DNA from: Moraxella caprae DSM 19149
GTDB lineage: Bacteria > Pseudomonadota > Gammaproteobacteria > Pseudomonadales > Moraxellaceae
Assembly (NCBI RefSeq): GCF_000426885.1
Contig: NZ_AUGF01000001.1
Coordinates: forward strand, 62,001-126,000
Reading direction: 5' to 3'
Length of the DNA: 64,000 nucleotides
The position numbers were made by a program, and so were the translations under genes. Under the pieces are notes generated by a model that was not told the DNA's origin, searched no databases, and saw nothing but the letters and a program-made list of their open reading frames with translations. Positions 1-9,379 of this stretch are shown one piece after another. Numbering within the stretch: the first letter of the stretch is position 1; each line of letters starts with the position of its first letter.

Positions 1-102
1 ACAGTTTTGCCATGGCTTTGTTACGGTTTTATCACTATTTTGTCATAAATCAATGATGGCAGTATTGATTTGATTTTGCAAATGGTTTTTAATGGCTATA
101 CA

Positions 103-2499
103 TCAAAAGCTCTCTTCTACTTCGCCATAGACCACCTCTTCTTCCACGACATCATCAGCCACCTCGCCATAGACCACCTTGCCATCGTCAATGACTTCAT
201 CAGCTGTCCCGCTTGGTTCATCATGATGATACTCTTCACTCAGACAAGACGTGCTTTGTTTGGGGGCATGTTCTGCCAATACTGGCACATACATGGCATG
301 CTCGCAGGCTTCATCGGAGAGCAGTCCTGTCTCGCCATCGAGCCACAGCCACGCCACTTTATCACTCTCATCAAGACGCACAGGGGCTAAGTTAAGCCGT
401 CTCATATAATCCGCCCAAATCGGCAATGCCCCCGACCCTCCTGTCAGTCCAATGGGCTTATTATCATCACGTCCAACCCACACCACCGAGACATAGTTGC
501 CACTAAACCCTGCAAACCACGCATCACGAGCATCATTGGTCGTGCCTGTTTTGCCAGCGAGTTTATAAGTACTGCCAATGTTGCCCATGCCTTTGGCGGT
601 GCCATCTTTGACCACTTGTTGCAGACCGAAGTTTGTCACCGTCATGACCTCAGGCGGTATGCGTGCACTTGATTTGATGTTATCGTCTGTTCGCTGAATC
701 ACTTTGCCTGTCTCGCTGATGACCTGACGAATGCTATGAATGGGAGTATGATAGCCACCACTGGCAAAGACTTGATACACCCCGAGCATGTCCATGGGCG
801 ACAAATCAATCGCCCCGAGCATGATGGATGGGTAAGGGGAAATGTGACTTTCCACACCAAGCTGACGCAGTTGTTTTGAAAATAAGTTAATGCCAAAATC
901 CATGCCGACATTGACCGCTGACTGGTTATAAGAATTGGCAAGGGCGGTGAGCATAGGGACATCACCATAGCTTCTGCCAGCATAGTTTTTGGGCGTCCAT
1001 GATTTACCACCAGCAGGATAGGCGATGGGTTCATCTTTGACAGGGGTTGCCCAGTGGTATTTACCCGACTGGATGGCGGTCATGTAGATGACAGGCTTCA
1101 ACAGTGAGCCAACTTGTCGCTTTGAATCGATGGCACGGTTAAAGCCCGTAAAATCGCTGGCACTACCCACGATGGCAACGAGCTCGCCCGTGGCAGGGTC
1201 AGCACTGACCAATGCTCCTTGTAGCTTCTTGTTTTTATTACCTTTTTTATTTAAATGTTCACTAATGGCTTTGTCTGCTGACATTTGGGCAATCGGGTCT
1301 AGCGTTGAGATGATTTTTAACCCCGCTCCACGCAAATCGCTGTCTTTATAATATCGTCTTAGCTCACGGCTGACCGCATCAAAAAAATCAGGGAATTTGG
1401 GCTTGGCGATGGCAGGGGTTTTGACCACGCCCAGTGGTCGCTCGGTTGCTTCGTTATACTCATCTTGGCTGATTTTACCCATGATTAGCATGTTGTGTAG
1501 CACGGCATTACGGCGTTCGGTCGCCCGCTCGGGGTGCTTTCTAGGGTTATAATAGCTTGACCCTTTGGCAACCCCAACCAGCAAGGCATATTGGTCAAGG
1601 CTCAACTCTGATATAGGCTTGTCAAAATAAAAATGCGATGCAATGCCAAAGCCATTGACCGAACGATTGCCATTTTGCCCCAGATTAATCTCATTTAAAT
1701 ACGCCAGCAAAATCGCATCTTTGCTATAATGACGTTCTAACAGCAAAGCCATCAAGGCTTCATTTGCCTTGCGTTTTAGGGTGCGTTCGGAGTTTAGGTA
1801 GAAGTTTTTGATGAGCTGTTGGGTAATGGTCGAGCCGCCTTGACGTTCGCCCCCTGTGATGTTGGAGAGCAACGCTCGGCTTGTGCCACGCAGTGAGATG
1901 CCATAATGCTCATAAAAACCACGGTCTTCGGTCGCAATGAGTGCATCCACCAACTGCCTCGGCATGGTATCTTTGGTCAGCAAAATGCGGTCTTCGTTAT
2001 TCTCAGGATAGATACCGCCAATGTTAATCGGCTCTAAACGCACTACCCCATCTGCATTAGGATTGGTACTTTGGATTTTGGCGACTTTGCCAGCGTTAAA
2101 GGTGATTTTTAGCACCTGTGCTGGGTCTATCTCGCCATCGCCATAATCAAAACCCCGTGTATGCACCGTGTAGGTATTGCCCGATTTCTCATAACGCCCC
2201 GTCTGATTGACATTGCCTTGGCTATATCCTAGCATGTCAAGCCACGCCTTAAAATTGGCATCAGAGACCGCCACACCCCGCTCCAAATCTAGGGGGCGAG
2301 AATAGACCGTGGCAGGAATGTCCCAACGGCGATTTTCAAATTTACTGACAATCTCGCTGTTTAATTTATAGGCATACATCGCCAAAAACACGAGTCCTGC
2401 GATGATGATAACCAACAGCAAAAACCCAACAAGCATCAGCCCCTGTTCTGATTTTGGTGAGCGGTTGGGGGTTTTTTTATGAGTTAGCATGATAATCAT
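103..2499 (-). CDS. mrcB: Penicillin-binding protein 1b, bifunctional transglycosylase/transpeptidase
   Basis: Class A PBP of 798 aa that polymerises and cross-links peptidoglycan at the outer face of the inner membrane. A short basic cytoplasmic N-terminus is followed by one membrane anchor (about residues 21-43) and a UB2H-like region (about 65-150). The GT51 glycosyltransferase domain carries the catalytic-Glu motif EDRGF near 191 and GGSTITQQL near 221. The transpeptidase domain has SLLK (465-468, nucleophile Ser), SYN (523-525) and KTGT (650-653). The C-terminal tail is acidic and rich in Glu/Val (EEEVVYGEV). The PBP1b-type order separates it from PBP1a. An alternative start lies three codons downstream at 2490; neither start has a clear Shine-Dalgarno. 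It appears to be a single-gene unit. Confidence 0.95.
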   Translation of the reverse strand: MIIMLTHKKTPNRSPKSEQGLMLVGFLLLVIIIAGLVFLAMYAYKLNSEIVSKFENRRWDIPATVYSRPLDLERGVAVSDANFKAWLDMLGYSQGNVNQTGRYEKSGNTYTVHTRGFDYGDGEIDPAQVLKITFNAGKVAKIQSTNPNADGVVRLEPINIGGIYPENNEDRILLTKDTMPRQLVDALIATEDRGFYEHYGISLRGTSRALLSNITGGERQGGSTITQQLIKNFYLNSERTLKRKANEALMALLLERHYSKDAILLAYLNEINLGQNGNRSVNGFGIASHFYFDKPISELSLDQYALLVGVAKGSSYYNPRKHPERATERRNAVLHNMLIMGKISQDEYNEATERPLGVVKTPAIAKPKFPDFFDAVSRELRRYYKDSDLRGAGLKIISTLDPIAQMSADKAISEHLNKKGNKNKKLQGALVSADPATGELVAIVGSASDFTGFNRAIDSKRQVGSLLKPVIYMTAIQSGKYHWATPVKDEPIAYPAGGKSWTPKNYAGRSYGDVPMLTALANSYNQSAVNVGMDFGINLFSKQLRQLGVESHISPYPSIMLGAIDLSPMDMLGVYQVFASGGYHTPIHSIRQVISETGKVIQRTDDNIKSSARIPPEVMTVTNFGLQQVVKDGTAKGMGNIGSTYKLAGKTGTTNDARDAWFAGFSGNYVSVVWVGRDDNKPIGLTGGSGALPIWADYMRRLNLAPVRLDESDKVAWLWLDGETGLLSDEACEHAMYVPVLAEHAPKQSTSCLSEEYHHDEPSGTADEVIDDGKVVYGEVADDVVEEEVVYGEVEESF

Positions 2500-2967
2500 T
2501 GTTAAAATGTGAAAAGTGTCATATCATAACGTTAAAATCAGGCGTTTGGCAAGTGAAAAAACCATGGAAAACCGCCCAAATGTTACAGATGGCTGACAGG
2601 ATATGATTAGAGCGTATCAAGCATTGATAACATTTTTATAAAAAGAAAACAAAATTTTACCCCATTCTCAACCTTGTATGAGTGATTGATTTATCAAGGG
2701 CAAATTGCAATCCACCCCTACAACCCGAAAACAATCATTGAAAAATCAATAAGTTAATATTTTAAGTTGAGATTGAAGTAAATTTTAAAAATTTGGCTCT
2801 GGTTCAAAAAGTATGCTACAAAGAAAACCGTTCGTGGCGAGCTTGGGAAACCTAACGGTTTTCCTACCCGCAGGCAGGCTCAGGGCGAACGGAAAACCTA
2901 GTTTGGCATACTTTTTAGACCACTACCAAAAATTTTAATCTATTTTTGCATGAAAAATGGCTAAATT
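2500..2967. repeat. Gene-free region with pieces of dispersed repeats
   Basis: No credible ORF is seen. Bases 2608-2653 (AGAGCGTATC, then CATTGATAACATTTTTATA) resemble 10746-10756 and 56368-56388. Bases 2656-2730 match, in inverted orientation, 16166-16243. Bases 2826-2898 carry an inverted pair, GAAAACCGTTCG and CGAACGGAAAAC. Bases 2946-2967 match the start of the repeat found at 10506 and 56420 (TTGCATGAAAAATGGCTAAA). The stretch looks like a landing zone for small non-coding repeats. Confidence 0.6.
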
Positions 2968-3864
2968 CTAACCATCCAGTTTTTCCACCATAAAATCAAT
3001 AAACGCCCGTACTCTGGCACTCAAAAACGCCCTATCCACATACACCGCATAGAGCATGACCGACAACAGCTCATAATCAGCAAGCAGTCGCACCAGTCGC
3101 CCATCTGCCAAATCATGCTCAACAAGCCAGCTTGGGGCATAGCCAATACCTGCCCCTGCCCGTACCAGCTCACTAATCATGGGTGTGTCATTACTGTACA
3201 TGGACGGCTTGGGGTTTAGTACAAAGTTTGCTTGTGTGGCGTGATGATAAATGGACACGCTGTCCATTTTGACATACGTTGGCAATATCACCCGATGACA
3301 GGCAGGGTCGTTTAGTTCATCGGGCGTGGTCGGCGTACCATGGCGTGACAGATAATCAGGGCTTGCCACCAGATAAAAATCCATGCGTGTCAAAGGGCGA
3401 GCTATCAAAGACAGCTTGGGGTCATGAGTGATTCGCAGTGCCAAATCAAAACCATCCGCCACCAAATCCACGAACTGGTTGGACAGCGAGACATTCAAAA
3501 TCACCTCAGGATAACGTGCCTGAAATTCACTCAAATAGCCTGCCATCTTGGGATTGGCAAACCATCTGGGCATGGTGATTTTTAACATGCCACGCACGCC
3601 ATCGGTTGCCCCTTGGGCAGTCTCTTTGGCACTGTCTAACAGTTCCAAGGCATACAGCGACTCACGATAATACTGCTCGCCTGCATCGGTCAGATGAATA
3701 TTGCGACTGTTTCTGTGTAACAGCTTGGTGCCAAGCGTGCGTTCTAAGTGAGCAACGTGCTTGCTGGTCATCGCCACCGACATATCTAAGCTGTCGGCAG
3801 ATTTGGTAAAACTACCTGTTAAAACCACTTGATGAAAAACTTTGATACTGGTAAGTGTGTCCAT
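2968..3864 (-). CDS. LysR-family transcriptional regulator
   Basis: 298 aa, the usual LysR length. The N-terminal winged helix-turn-helix (about residues 1-60; MDTLTSIKVFHQVV, SVAMTSKHVAHLERTLGTKLLHRNSR) is followed by a LysR substrate-binding domain of the CrgA/DsdC-like type (about 88-295). It is transcribed divergently from the nitroreductase gene at 4067, with a 202-bp shared intergenic region. By the usual LysR logic the nitroreductase is its likeliest target, but this is inference from position. The effector cannot be told from sequence. Confidence 0.9.
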   Translation of the reverse strand: MDTLTSIKVFHQVVLTGSFTKSADSLDMSVAMTSKHVAHLERTLGTKLLHRNSRNIHLTDAGEQYYRESLYALELLDSAKETAQGATDGVRGMLKITMPRWFANPKMAGYLSEFQARYPEVILNVSLSNQFVDLVADGFDLALRITHDPKLSLIARPLTRMDFYLVASPDYLSRHGTPTTPDELNDPACHRVILPTYVKMDSVSIYHHATQANFVLNPKPSMYSNDTPMISELVRAGAGIGYAPSWLVEHDLADGRLVRLLADYELLSVMLYAVYVDRAFLSARVRAFIDFMVEKLDG

Positions 3865-4066
3865 GTTGGGGTTCTTTGTGTAAAAAGCATCAAAAACAAT
3901 ATTTTTAAAAGTGTATTAAATGGCAAAACACGCTTAACAAAACCATTTTGCCATTATAAACCTTTTCTTAATAAGAAACAAACCTTTAACAAAATGGCTA
4001 TTGTTCTCTTATTATTTTAATTTATAATAAATCTCATTCTACTCATTCTTAACATAAGGAATACCC

Positions 4067-4669
4067 ATGTCTGTTCAAACCCTACAAGCCACCGCCGAAC
4101 TTCGCCGTTCTATCTATGCCCTAGACAAGAATAGCCCCCTAACCAGCGTACAAATCGACCAAATCGTCGAACACGCCCTACTACATACACCCTCATCCTT
4201 TAACTCACAGTCCACTCGCCTTGTGGTGCTACACGGGGCTGAACACGAAAAACTGTGGGACGCCACCACCGAAATTTTGCGTGCTATCGTACCTGCCGAG
4301 AATTTTGCCCCCACCCAAGACAAATTAAACGCCTTTAAAGCAGGGGCAGGCACGGTGCTGTTTTTTGAAGATACCGACGTGGTCAAAGGCTTGCAAGAGC
4401 AGTTCCCTGCTTATGCCGACAACTTCCCCATCTGGGCAGGTCACGCCAATGCCATGGTACAGTATGCCATCTGGACAACCCTAGCTTCCGCCAATGTCGG
4501 TGCCAACTTACAGCACTACAACCCACTCATTAATGACTTCGTGGCAAGCGAATGGGACGTGCCTAGCAACTGGCAACTGGTCGCCCAAATGGTCTTTGGC
4601 GGTATTGTTGCCCCTGCTGGCGAGAAAACGTTTGCCCCTGTGGCAGAACGCCTAAAAGTCTTTGGTTAA
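4067..4669 (+). CDS. Nitroreductase-family protein (fatty-acid-repression-mutant type)
   Basis: 200 aa FMN-dependent oxidoreductase of the nitroreductase fold. It resembles the small Frm2/YdgI-type subgroup: R-R-S-I-Y near residue 14, HTPSSFNSQSTRLVVL near 44, and a C-terminal segment GGIVAPAGEKTFAPVAERL. These enzymes reduce nitro- or quinone-type compounds with NAD(P)H; the natural substrate is unknown. A good Shine-Dalgarno (AAGGA) lies 8 nt before the ATG. It is divergent from a LysR regulator, which probably controls it. A strong terminator follows at 4712. Confidence 0.85.
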   Translation: MSVQTLQATAELRRSIYALDKNSPLTSVQIDQIVEHALLHTPSSFNSQSTRLVVLHGAEHEKLWDATTEILRAIVPAENFAPTQDKLNAFKAGAGTVLFFEDTDVVKGLQEQFPAYADNFPIWAGHANAMVQYAIWTTLASANVGANLQHYNPLINDFVASEWDVPSNWQLVAQMVFGGIVAPAGEKTFAPVAERLKVFG

Positions 4670-4711
4670 TCATCAGCCATAAAACAGACAAGTTGGCATA
4701 AAAACAGAGAT

Positions 4712-4745
4712 AAAACCAAGATAAAAATCTTGGTTTTGTTTTTTT
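4712..4745 (+). terminator. Intrinsic terminator after nitroreductase
   Basis: AAAACCAAGA (4712-4721) pairs with TCTTGGTTTT (4728-4737) over a 6-nt loop and is followed by GTTTTTTTT. Confidence 0.85.
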
Positions 4746-4803
4746 TAAAAATAAATTTTTGTGTTATAATTAAGGCATTTACCATTTTAACAACCAAAAG
4801 ACC

Positions 4804-5655
4804 ATGACCAACACTCTTTTAAGTCGCCTACTGCCCGTCGCCCTATTCTCTGCTGTTGTCACACATGCCACAGCCAACACCATCTATGTCTACGAAGATG
4901 GCGATAACGGACAAAAATTTTTGACCAATGTCCAACAAAACACCAGTGGCACCAAAAAATTCACCCAAATCAGTGTTACCTATTACCCTGACACCAAATT
5001 ACATTCCAATGGCAACATCCCTAGCACCTACAACCCAACGACCGCCGCCACACCCAGTCGCAGTGCCAACCGTAACGCCTACGACCACTTAATCCGTGCC
5101 GCCGCTGCTCGTCATGGCGTAGACCCTGCCCTTGTCAAAGCCATCATTCACACCGAATCTGCCTTTAACCCGAACGCTCGCTCACCTGTGGGGGCAATGG
5201 GACTTATGCAACTCATGCCCGGTACTGCCCGAGACATGGGCGTAAGTAACGCTTGGGACCCCGTCCAAAATATCGAAGGCGGGGTAAAATATCTTGCATG
5301 GCTACAACGCCAATTTCGCAACCGTGACTACGTCGTCGCCGCCTACAATGCAGGATTGGGCAATGTCCGCAAACATGGTGGCATTCCCCCATTTCGGGAA
5401 ACCCAAAATTACGTCCGCTCGGTAAACAGTCGTTATGCCAGTCTCTATCGCCATGATACGGGTATTATCGGGGGTGGCACGCACTTGGCAATGAACCAAA
5501 ACTTTACCACGCCCGCCCCGACCACCTTGCAAGTACCCAGCTCGTCAGGTGTTCAAAATGTCAGCATTACTTACACCACCCCAAATAATAACTACGCCAC
5601 TCCCCAAAACCCCAGTGTTGGTAGTGGCTCAGGACGTATTTACATCCATAAATAA
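4804..5655 (+). CDS. Lytic transglycosylase, SLT (family 1) domain
   Basis: 283 aa, exported by a signal peptide (MTNTLLSRLLPVALFSAVVT, cleavage probably after ATA near residue 24). A short DUF4124-like strand region (IYVYEDGDNGQKFLTN) is followed by a goose-lysozyme-like SLT domain (about 95-215). The catalytic Glu is in HTESAFNPNARSPVGAMGLM and the AAYNAGLGNVRKHGG motif follows. The enzyme cleaves the MurNAc-GlcNAc bond of peptidoglycan to give 1,6-anhydro ends. The C-terminal 70 residues are rich in Thr, Pro, Asn and Ser and probably disordered. Length and layout fit soluble or periplasmic Slt-like proteins rather than full Slt70. Confidence 0.9.
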   Translation: MTNTLLSRLLPVALFSAVVTHATANTIYVYEDGDNGQKFLTNVQQNTSGTKKFTQISVTYYPDTKLHSNGNIPSTYNPTTAATPSRSANRNAYDHLIRAAAARHGVDPALVKAIIHTESAFNPNARSPVGAMGLMQLMPGTARDMGVSNAWDPVQNIEGGVKYLAWLQRQFRNRDYVVAAYNAGLGNVRKHGGIPPFRETQNYVRSVNSRYASLYRHDTGIIGGGTHLAMNQNFTTPAPTTLQVPSSSGVQNVSITYTTPNNNYATPQNPSVGSGSGRIYIHK

Positions 5656-5746
5656 TGCGCTTGTAACTGGTTGATTTTAAAAAAATATCTAATTTTTGTA
5701 AAAATAATCAATCAGTTACACAAATACCATTTAAATTTTTAACGTC

Positions 5747-5790
5747 ATGCCCCATAATAGCAGTAATGCCAATGGGGGCATTTTTATTTT
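5747..5790 (+). terminator. Intrinsic terminator between the transglycosylase gene and htpX
   Basis: ATGCCCC (5747-5753) pairs with GGGGCAT (5775-5781), then TTTTATTTT. The loop is long (21 nt). It sits 30 nt before htpX, so it would end the upstream transcript. Confidence 0.6.
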
Positions 5791-5818
5791 GCAACTTTTA
5801 TTTTAAGGAAAATTTACC

Positions 5819-6727
5819 GTGTTACGCATTGGTTTATTTTTACTCACCAACGTCGCCGTCATGGTCGTGGCAGGTATCGCCTTTTTTATCCTAAGTAGAG
5901 TCTTTGGATTGGGCGGTGTGCATGGACCGGGCGGACTTCAATATGGTTCGCTTGCCGTCTTATGCCTGTGCTATGGCATGATTGGCTCAATGATTTCTTT
6001 ATTTTTGTCAAAATGGATGGCAAAAAAATCCACAGGTACGGTCATCATTGAACGTCCCAGTAATGCCACCGAGCAGTGGCTTGTGGATACCGTCGCCAAA
6101 CAAGCCAAAGCTGTCGGTATTGGCATGCCCGAAGTGGGTATTTTTGACAATGCCCAACCCAACGCCTTTGCCACAGGTTGGAACAAAAACTCTGCCCTAG
6201 TCGCTGTTTCATCAGGACTACTACACACCATGACCGCCGATGAAGTCGAAGCGGTACTGGCTCACGAAATCGGACACGTTGCCAATGGCGACATGGTAAC
6301 ACTTGCCTTAATTCAAGGTGTGGTGAACGCCTTTGTCATGTTCTTTGCCCGTATCATCGGCTCATTTGTGGACCAAGTGGTCTTTAAAAACGAAAGCGAC
6401 TCCCCTGGTATCGGCTACTTTGTAACCAGTATGGTTATGGACATCTTGCTTGGCTTTTTGGCAAGTGCCATCGTCATGTGGTTCTCTCGCTTGCGTGAAT
6501 ACCGTGCCGACGAGATGGGGGCAAAACTTGCCAGCCGTGACAAGATGATTAGTGCCCTAAACGCCCTACGTCCTGCCGAAGCTCGCCCCGATCAAATGCC
6601 AGAGAGCATGAAAGCCTTTGCCATTTCTAGTGGTCAATCCCAAGGATTTAGCATTGCCAATCTGTTCCGCACGCACCCGACATTGGATGAGCGTATCTCA
6701 GCACTGCAAAAACTACCTGCCAATTAA
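5819..6727 (+). CDS. htpX: Membrane zinc metalloprotease HtpX
   Basis: 302 aa M48B protease that cleaves misfolded inner-membrane proteins together with FtsH. It starts with GTG. AAGGAA lies 8 nt upstream, and [17 protein letters not shown] is the usual HtpX N-terminus. Two N-terminal membrane helices (about 5-25 and 38-58) precede the zinc motif HEIGH ([11 protein letters not shown], near residue 144) and two further helices. The third zinc ligand, Glu, is in [12 protein letters not shown]. The C-terminus [15 protein letters not shown] is family-typical. It appears monocistronic, with a terminator at 6748. Confidence 0.95.
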   Translation: MLRIGLFLLTNVAVMVVAGIAFFILSRVFGLGGVHGPGGLQYGSLAVLCLCYGMIGSMISLFLSKWMAKKSTGTVIIERPSNATEQWLVDTVAKQAKAVGIGMPEVGIFDNAQPNAFATGWNKNSALVAVSSGLLHTMTADEVEAVLAHEIGHVANGDMVTLALIQGVVNAFVMFFARIIGSFVDQVVFKNESDSPGIGYFVTSMVMDILLGFLASAIVMWFSRLREYRADEMGAKLASRDKMISALNALRPAEARPDQMPESMKAFAISSGQSQGFSIANLFRTHPTLDERISALQKLPAN

Positions 6728-6747
6728 TATTGTCACAAACATCACCT

Positions 6748-6776
6748 AGACCGTCAAAGTATTGGCGGTCTTTTTA
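6748..6776 (+). terminator. Intrinsic terminator after htpX
   Basis: AGACCGTCA (6748-6756) pairs with TGGCGGTCT (6763-6771, one G-T pair), then TTTT. It lies between htpX and the convergent gene ending at 6774 and overlaps the end of that gene. Confidence 0.75.
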
Positions 6777-7301
6777 AAGCTTAAAGCCACTATAAACAAC
6801 GCCATCATCTTTCATAATAATCCAGCCCTGACAAATGGCTAACTGCATTAAAATTTTATCATTCTCGTTAGGAAAAACTGATTTAGCAATATCTAAATAT
6901 TCTGTCTCATCAACCTGTTCACCTATTTTTTGACCCAATGTAACGAACTCCGCCAATTTATCTTTTAGTCTCATGACGCCGTCTTTAACCAAAAGCGTAT
7001 TTCCCATTCTGATGAAATTGTCATTCACTCTATTAATATTAATTCTCGCCCAATTCTCAATCACTTCATCATCAAAAATAATCTGATGATTTTTTTCGAT
7101 AACACAATAAGATTGCATTGTATTGATGATATTTTGCACGCTAAAAACATGTTCAATCATCAACTCTTCTTTTAGCCATTCTGAAAATTCATTTATGGTT
7201 GCTGGCTTTTTCTTTAACAAAAACAATAAATCACAGATGGTTTTCAATCTTTTCAAAGACATATCACCCAAAATATATTCCACTTTGGGTGGCAGAGCCA
7301 A
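6774..7301 (-). CDS. Hypothetical protein, partner of the NYN-domain gene
   Basis: About 160-175 aa, not recognised. It is charged and probably helical, with no signal peptide or membrane segment. KRLKTICDLLFLLKKKPATINEFSEWLKEEL near the N-terminus and ENWARININRVNDNFIRMGN further on could form a winged-helix-like fold, but that is only an impression. The first possible start is a TTG at 7301; the next in-frame ATG is residue 14 (near 7262), so the true start is uncertain. The frame is open back to about 7330, just past the end of the upstream NYN gene, with a 17-nt gap from that stop. The two genes therefore look co-transcribed, and a lost fusion is possible. Confidence 0.5.
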   Translation of the reverse strand: MALPPKVEYILGDMSLKRLKTICDLLFLLKKKPATINEFSEWLKEELMIEHVFSVQNIINTMQSYCVIEKNHQIIFDDEVIENWARININRVNDNFIRMGNTLLVKDGVMRLKDKLAEFVTLGQKIGEQVDETEYLDIAKSVFPNENDKILMQLAICQGWIIMKDDGVVYSGFKL

Positions 7302-7318
7302 CTCTTTTTTGCGTAATT

Positions 7319-8007
7319 TTAACGCATTTTATCTGTCTGATAATCACCAGTATCAAGAGCCGACCAATTTTTGATGTGACCTTGATTGTAGCCTATCTTG
7401 GTATGATTCACATGGACAATTTTATATTCTTGTAGCAACTCAAATATTCTGTCTACACTCTTATCTGTCAATTTTAATTTTTGATAAATGTCTTTTTTTA
7501 ATGTTTTTATTTTAGCAGGGCGATTGTTATTCTCCTTAGTCCAAATATCACATAAATGCTTAATGTCATGTAGATAGATATTCTTTTTAAATTCAGTCAA
7601 TTTTGGCATAAGTCCATTGTCAATATTTTTATGCATAATATATTGCTCTTTGGTGACTTGCTTAACCTTAAATGACTTTTTTTGAAGCAGTCTAGCAATA
7701 TGTTCAAAATCTCTGTCACTAGACAAAATATAGAATTTTGTTTTATTGGGCTTAAACTGACCACTTAACGCCCCTGCATAAAATGCCAAACCAAAATCAG
7801 CACCATTGCTCTTTTTATTCTCTGTCATTGTAATTAAAAACAGCTTATAATTTAGCAACTTACTCAATAACTCAATATCTTGCAATGCAAAAATAGCAGG
7901 GGTTTTTGCAAAACTCACATAAACCCTATCATATTTTGGCAAAAAGCAAAAATCTCATCCGCTTTTACAGTCACATATTCAATATCCAATAACAAAATTT
8001 TTTTCAT
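7319..8007 (-). pseudogene. NYN-domain (PIN-like) nuclease gene with a one-base frameshift
   Basis: The intact long frame (7319-7942) lacks the beginning of a NYN/PIN-like domain. The missing part is present just upstream in another frame: ATG at 8007 reads MKKILLLDIEYVTVKADEIF and then runs into TGA. Adding one T to either T5 run on the coding strand (7948-7952 or 7941-7945 on the plus strand) joins it to LPKYDRVYVSF and gives one protein of about 229 aa. The conserved acidic sites of the family are then all present: LLDIE, ADFGLAFYAG and SSDRDFEHI. The last 90 residues (RPAKIKTLKKDIYQKLKLTDKSV) resemble the helical tail seen in such proteins. NYN proteins are metal-dependent RNases of varied roles. 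A true mutation, a slippery-tract switch or an assembly error would all look like this. Confidence 0.7.
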
Positions 8008-8019
8008 AAGACCCAATCA

Positions 8020-8724
8020 TTAAAGCAACCACGGCACAATCACAGGGGCTAAAAATGCCGTTAAAATACCATTTAAAATTAGCCCCACTGTCGCATACGC
8101 CACAAACCTTGACCCCATCTGCATGACACGCACCGTACCAAGGGCGTGCGACGCTGTCCCCATGGATAGCCCCCACGCCATAGGATGAGTGGATTTGACA
8201 AATAACAGCACGCCCATACCCATCATCTGCCCCAACACACCTGCGATGAGTACGGTACTGGCGGTAATACCCATCACCCCATCCAATTTATCAGTGACCT
8301 CGATGGCAATCGGCATGGTGACAGATTTGGGGGCGATGGCGATGGCACTTTGCTCACTACCCCCCATCAGACGCACAAGCCAAATCCCTGAGATAATACC
8401 CGTGAGCGAGCCTAGCAGTTGTGAGATGATAATAGGAAACCACTGCGAGCGGATTTTTTGCCACTGAACATAAAGCGGAATGGCAAGTGCCACAACCGCA
8501 GGCTGTAACCAAAAGGTCAGCTGACGACTCGCCTGCTCAAAGCTCGCCCACTCTATATTTAGCACTTGTAGTAGGGTAATAACCACGATGGTCGTGATGA
8601 GTGTAGGATTAATGAGCTGATTTTTGAAACGGGCTTTGATGTGCATACAGCCGTGAAAGACAGCGATGAGCATAAATAGCAGAAAAAATGGGCTGTTTAA
8701 CAGCTCTGACAGCTCGGTATTCAT
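8020..8724 (-). CDS. lrgB: LrgB/CidB-family membrane protein
   Basis: About 234 aa with the start at the ATG at 8724, which has AGAGG upstream and overlaps the lrgA stop as ATGA. It is highly hydrophobic with about 7 membrane segments. The family core is visible as PKSVTMPIAIEVTDKLDGVMGITASTVLIAGV and GTASHALGTVRVMQMGSRF. LrgB/CidB proteins work with the small holin-like LrgA/CidA. In Staphylococcus they modulate murein hydrolase activity and lysis; in plants and some bacteria relatives move glycolate or pyruvate. The role here is not settled by sequence. Confidence 0.88.
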   Translation of the reverse strand: MNTELSELLNSPFFLLFMLIAVFHGCMHIKARFKNQLINPTLITTIVVITLLQVLNIEWASFEQASRQLTFWLQPAVVALAIPLYVQWQKIRSQWFPIIISQLLGSLTGIISGIWLVRLMGGSEQSAIAIAPKSVTMPIAIEVTDKLDGVMGITASTVLIAGVLGQMMGMGVLLFVKSTHPMAWGLSMGTASHALGTVRVMQMGSRFVAYATVGLILNGILTAFLAPVIVPWLL

Positions 8725-9104
8725 GAGTTGCCTCTTTGATTTGTTCGTCCTTGATGTCTGGCTTTTTGGGCGTGCCGTAGCCACTCATAGGATTTGCCCG
8801 TCACAATCAGTACCAGCAGTGTACTGATGGCAGTCGCCCCAATCAGCACCCCCAAATCCGACCGAATGATGTCCAGATACTGCATGATGGAGATACAGGC
8901 AGGCACGACCATTAGCACCAAGTAGTCCAGTAAGGTCTTGGCAAGGCTCTGCACCGTCTCTAACTTAACCACGCCTGCCTGCAACGCCCCAAATAGAATA
9001 ATCAGCCCAATCACACTCGGGGGCAAGGACAATCCCGTCAAGGCGATAAAAATCTCGCCCAAAAACACACACCCAAAAATAATCAAAAATGCTTTTAAAA
9101 TCAT
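8721..9104 (-). CDS. lrgA: LrgA/CidA-family holin-like protein
   Basis: About 127 aa from the ATG at 9104 (MILKAFLIIFGCVFLGEIF) with four predicted membrane segments. SLPPSVIGLIILFGALQAG is the LrgA signature, and the C-terminal tail is short and basic. The open frame extends upstream to 9182, but that extension runs through a 10-bp tandem repeat (9119-9145) and lacks family similarity. No strong Shine-Dalgarno precedes 9104. It forms a two-gene operon with lrgB through an ATGA overlap. Confidence 0.85.
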   Translation of the reverse strand: MILKAFLIIFGCVFLGEIFIALTGLSLPPSVIGLIILFGALQAGVVKLETVQSLAKTLLDYLVLMVVPACISIMQYLDIIRSDLGVLIGATAISTLLVLIVTGKSYEWLRHAQKARHQGRTNQRGNS

Positions 9105-9116
9105 GATGGTTTTATC

Positions 9117-9146
9117 CGACCCAAAGACACCCAAAGACACCCAAAG
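9117..9146. repeat. 10-bp tandem repeat upstream of lrgA
   Basis: On the plus strand CCAAAGACAC occurs twice in direct tandem and is followed by a third partial copy (CCAAAGAT). It lies 15-42 nt before the likely lrgA start. Confidence 0.75.
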
Positions 9147-9330
9147 ATGACGTATTGTACAAAACTTTATGGCATTTTGCACCGCTTAATTGTGCTTGTT
9201 ATTTTATTTTGTTAAATTTGATGACAAGGCTGATTTAATGAAAATAGGTATTGTTAACAACTTATTTTTTTAACCGCCTTGTCGTAGACGTTTGAGTACA
9301 ATTAGCAAGACTAAATCTAAATCAAGACAA

Positions 9331-9362
9331 TAAAAAAGGGCAATCATGCCCTTTTTAGTTTT
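9331..9362. terminator. Bidirectional-looking terminator after sppA
   Basis: AAAAAGGGCA (9333-9342) and TGCCCTTTTT (9347-9356) form a perfect 10-bp stem with loop ATCA and T tracts on both sides. It ends the minus-strand sppA transcript. Confidence 0.85.
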
Positions 9363-9379
9363 TTATTTTGTCTTTATCA

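Noticed and set aside
8020-8784. N-terminal extension of LrgB to 8784
   Set aside because: The extra 20 residues are hydrophilic, overlap lrgA and lack support; the ATG at 8724 has AGAGG and forms an ATGA overlap.
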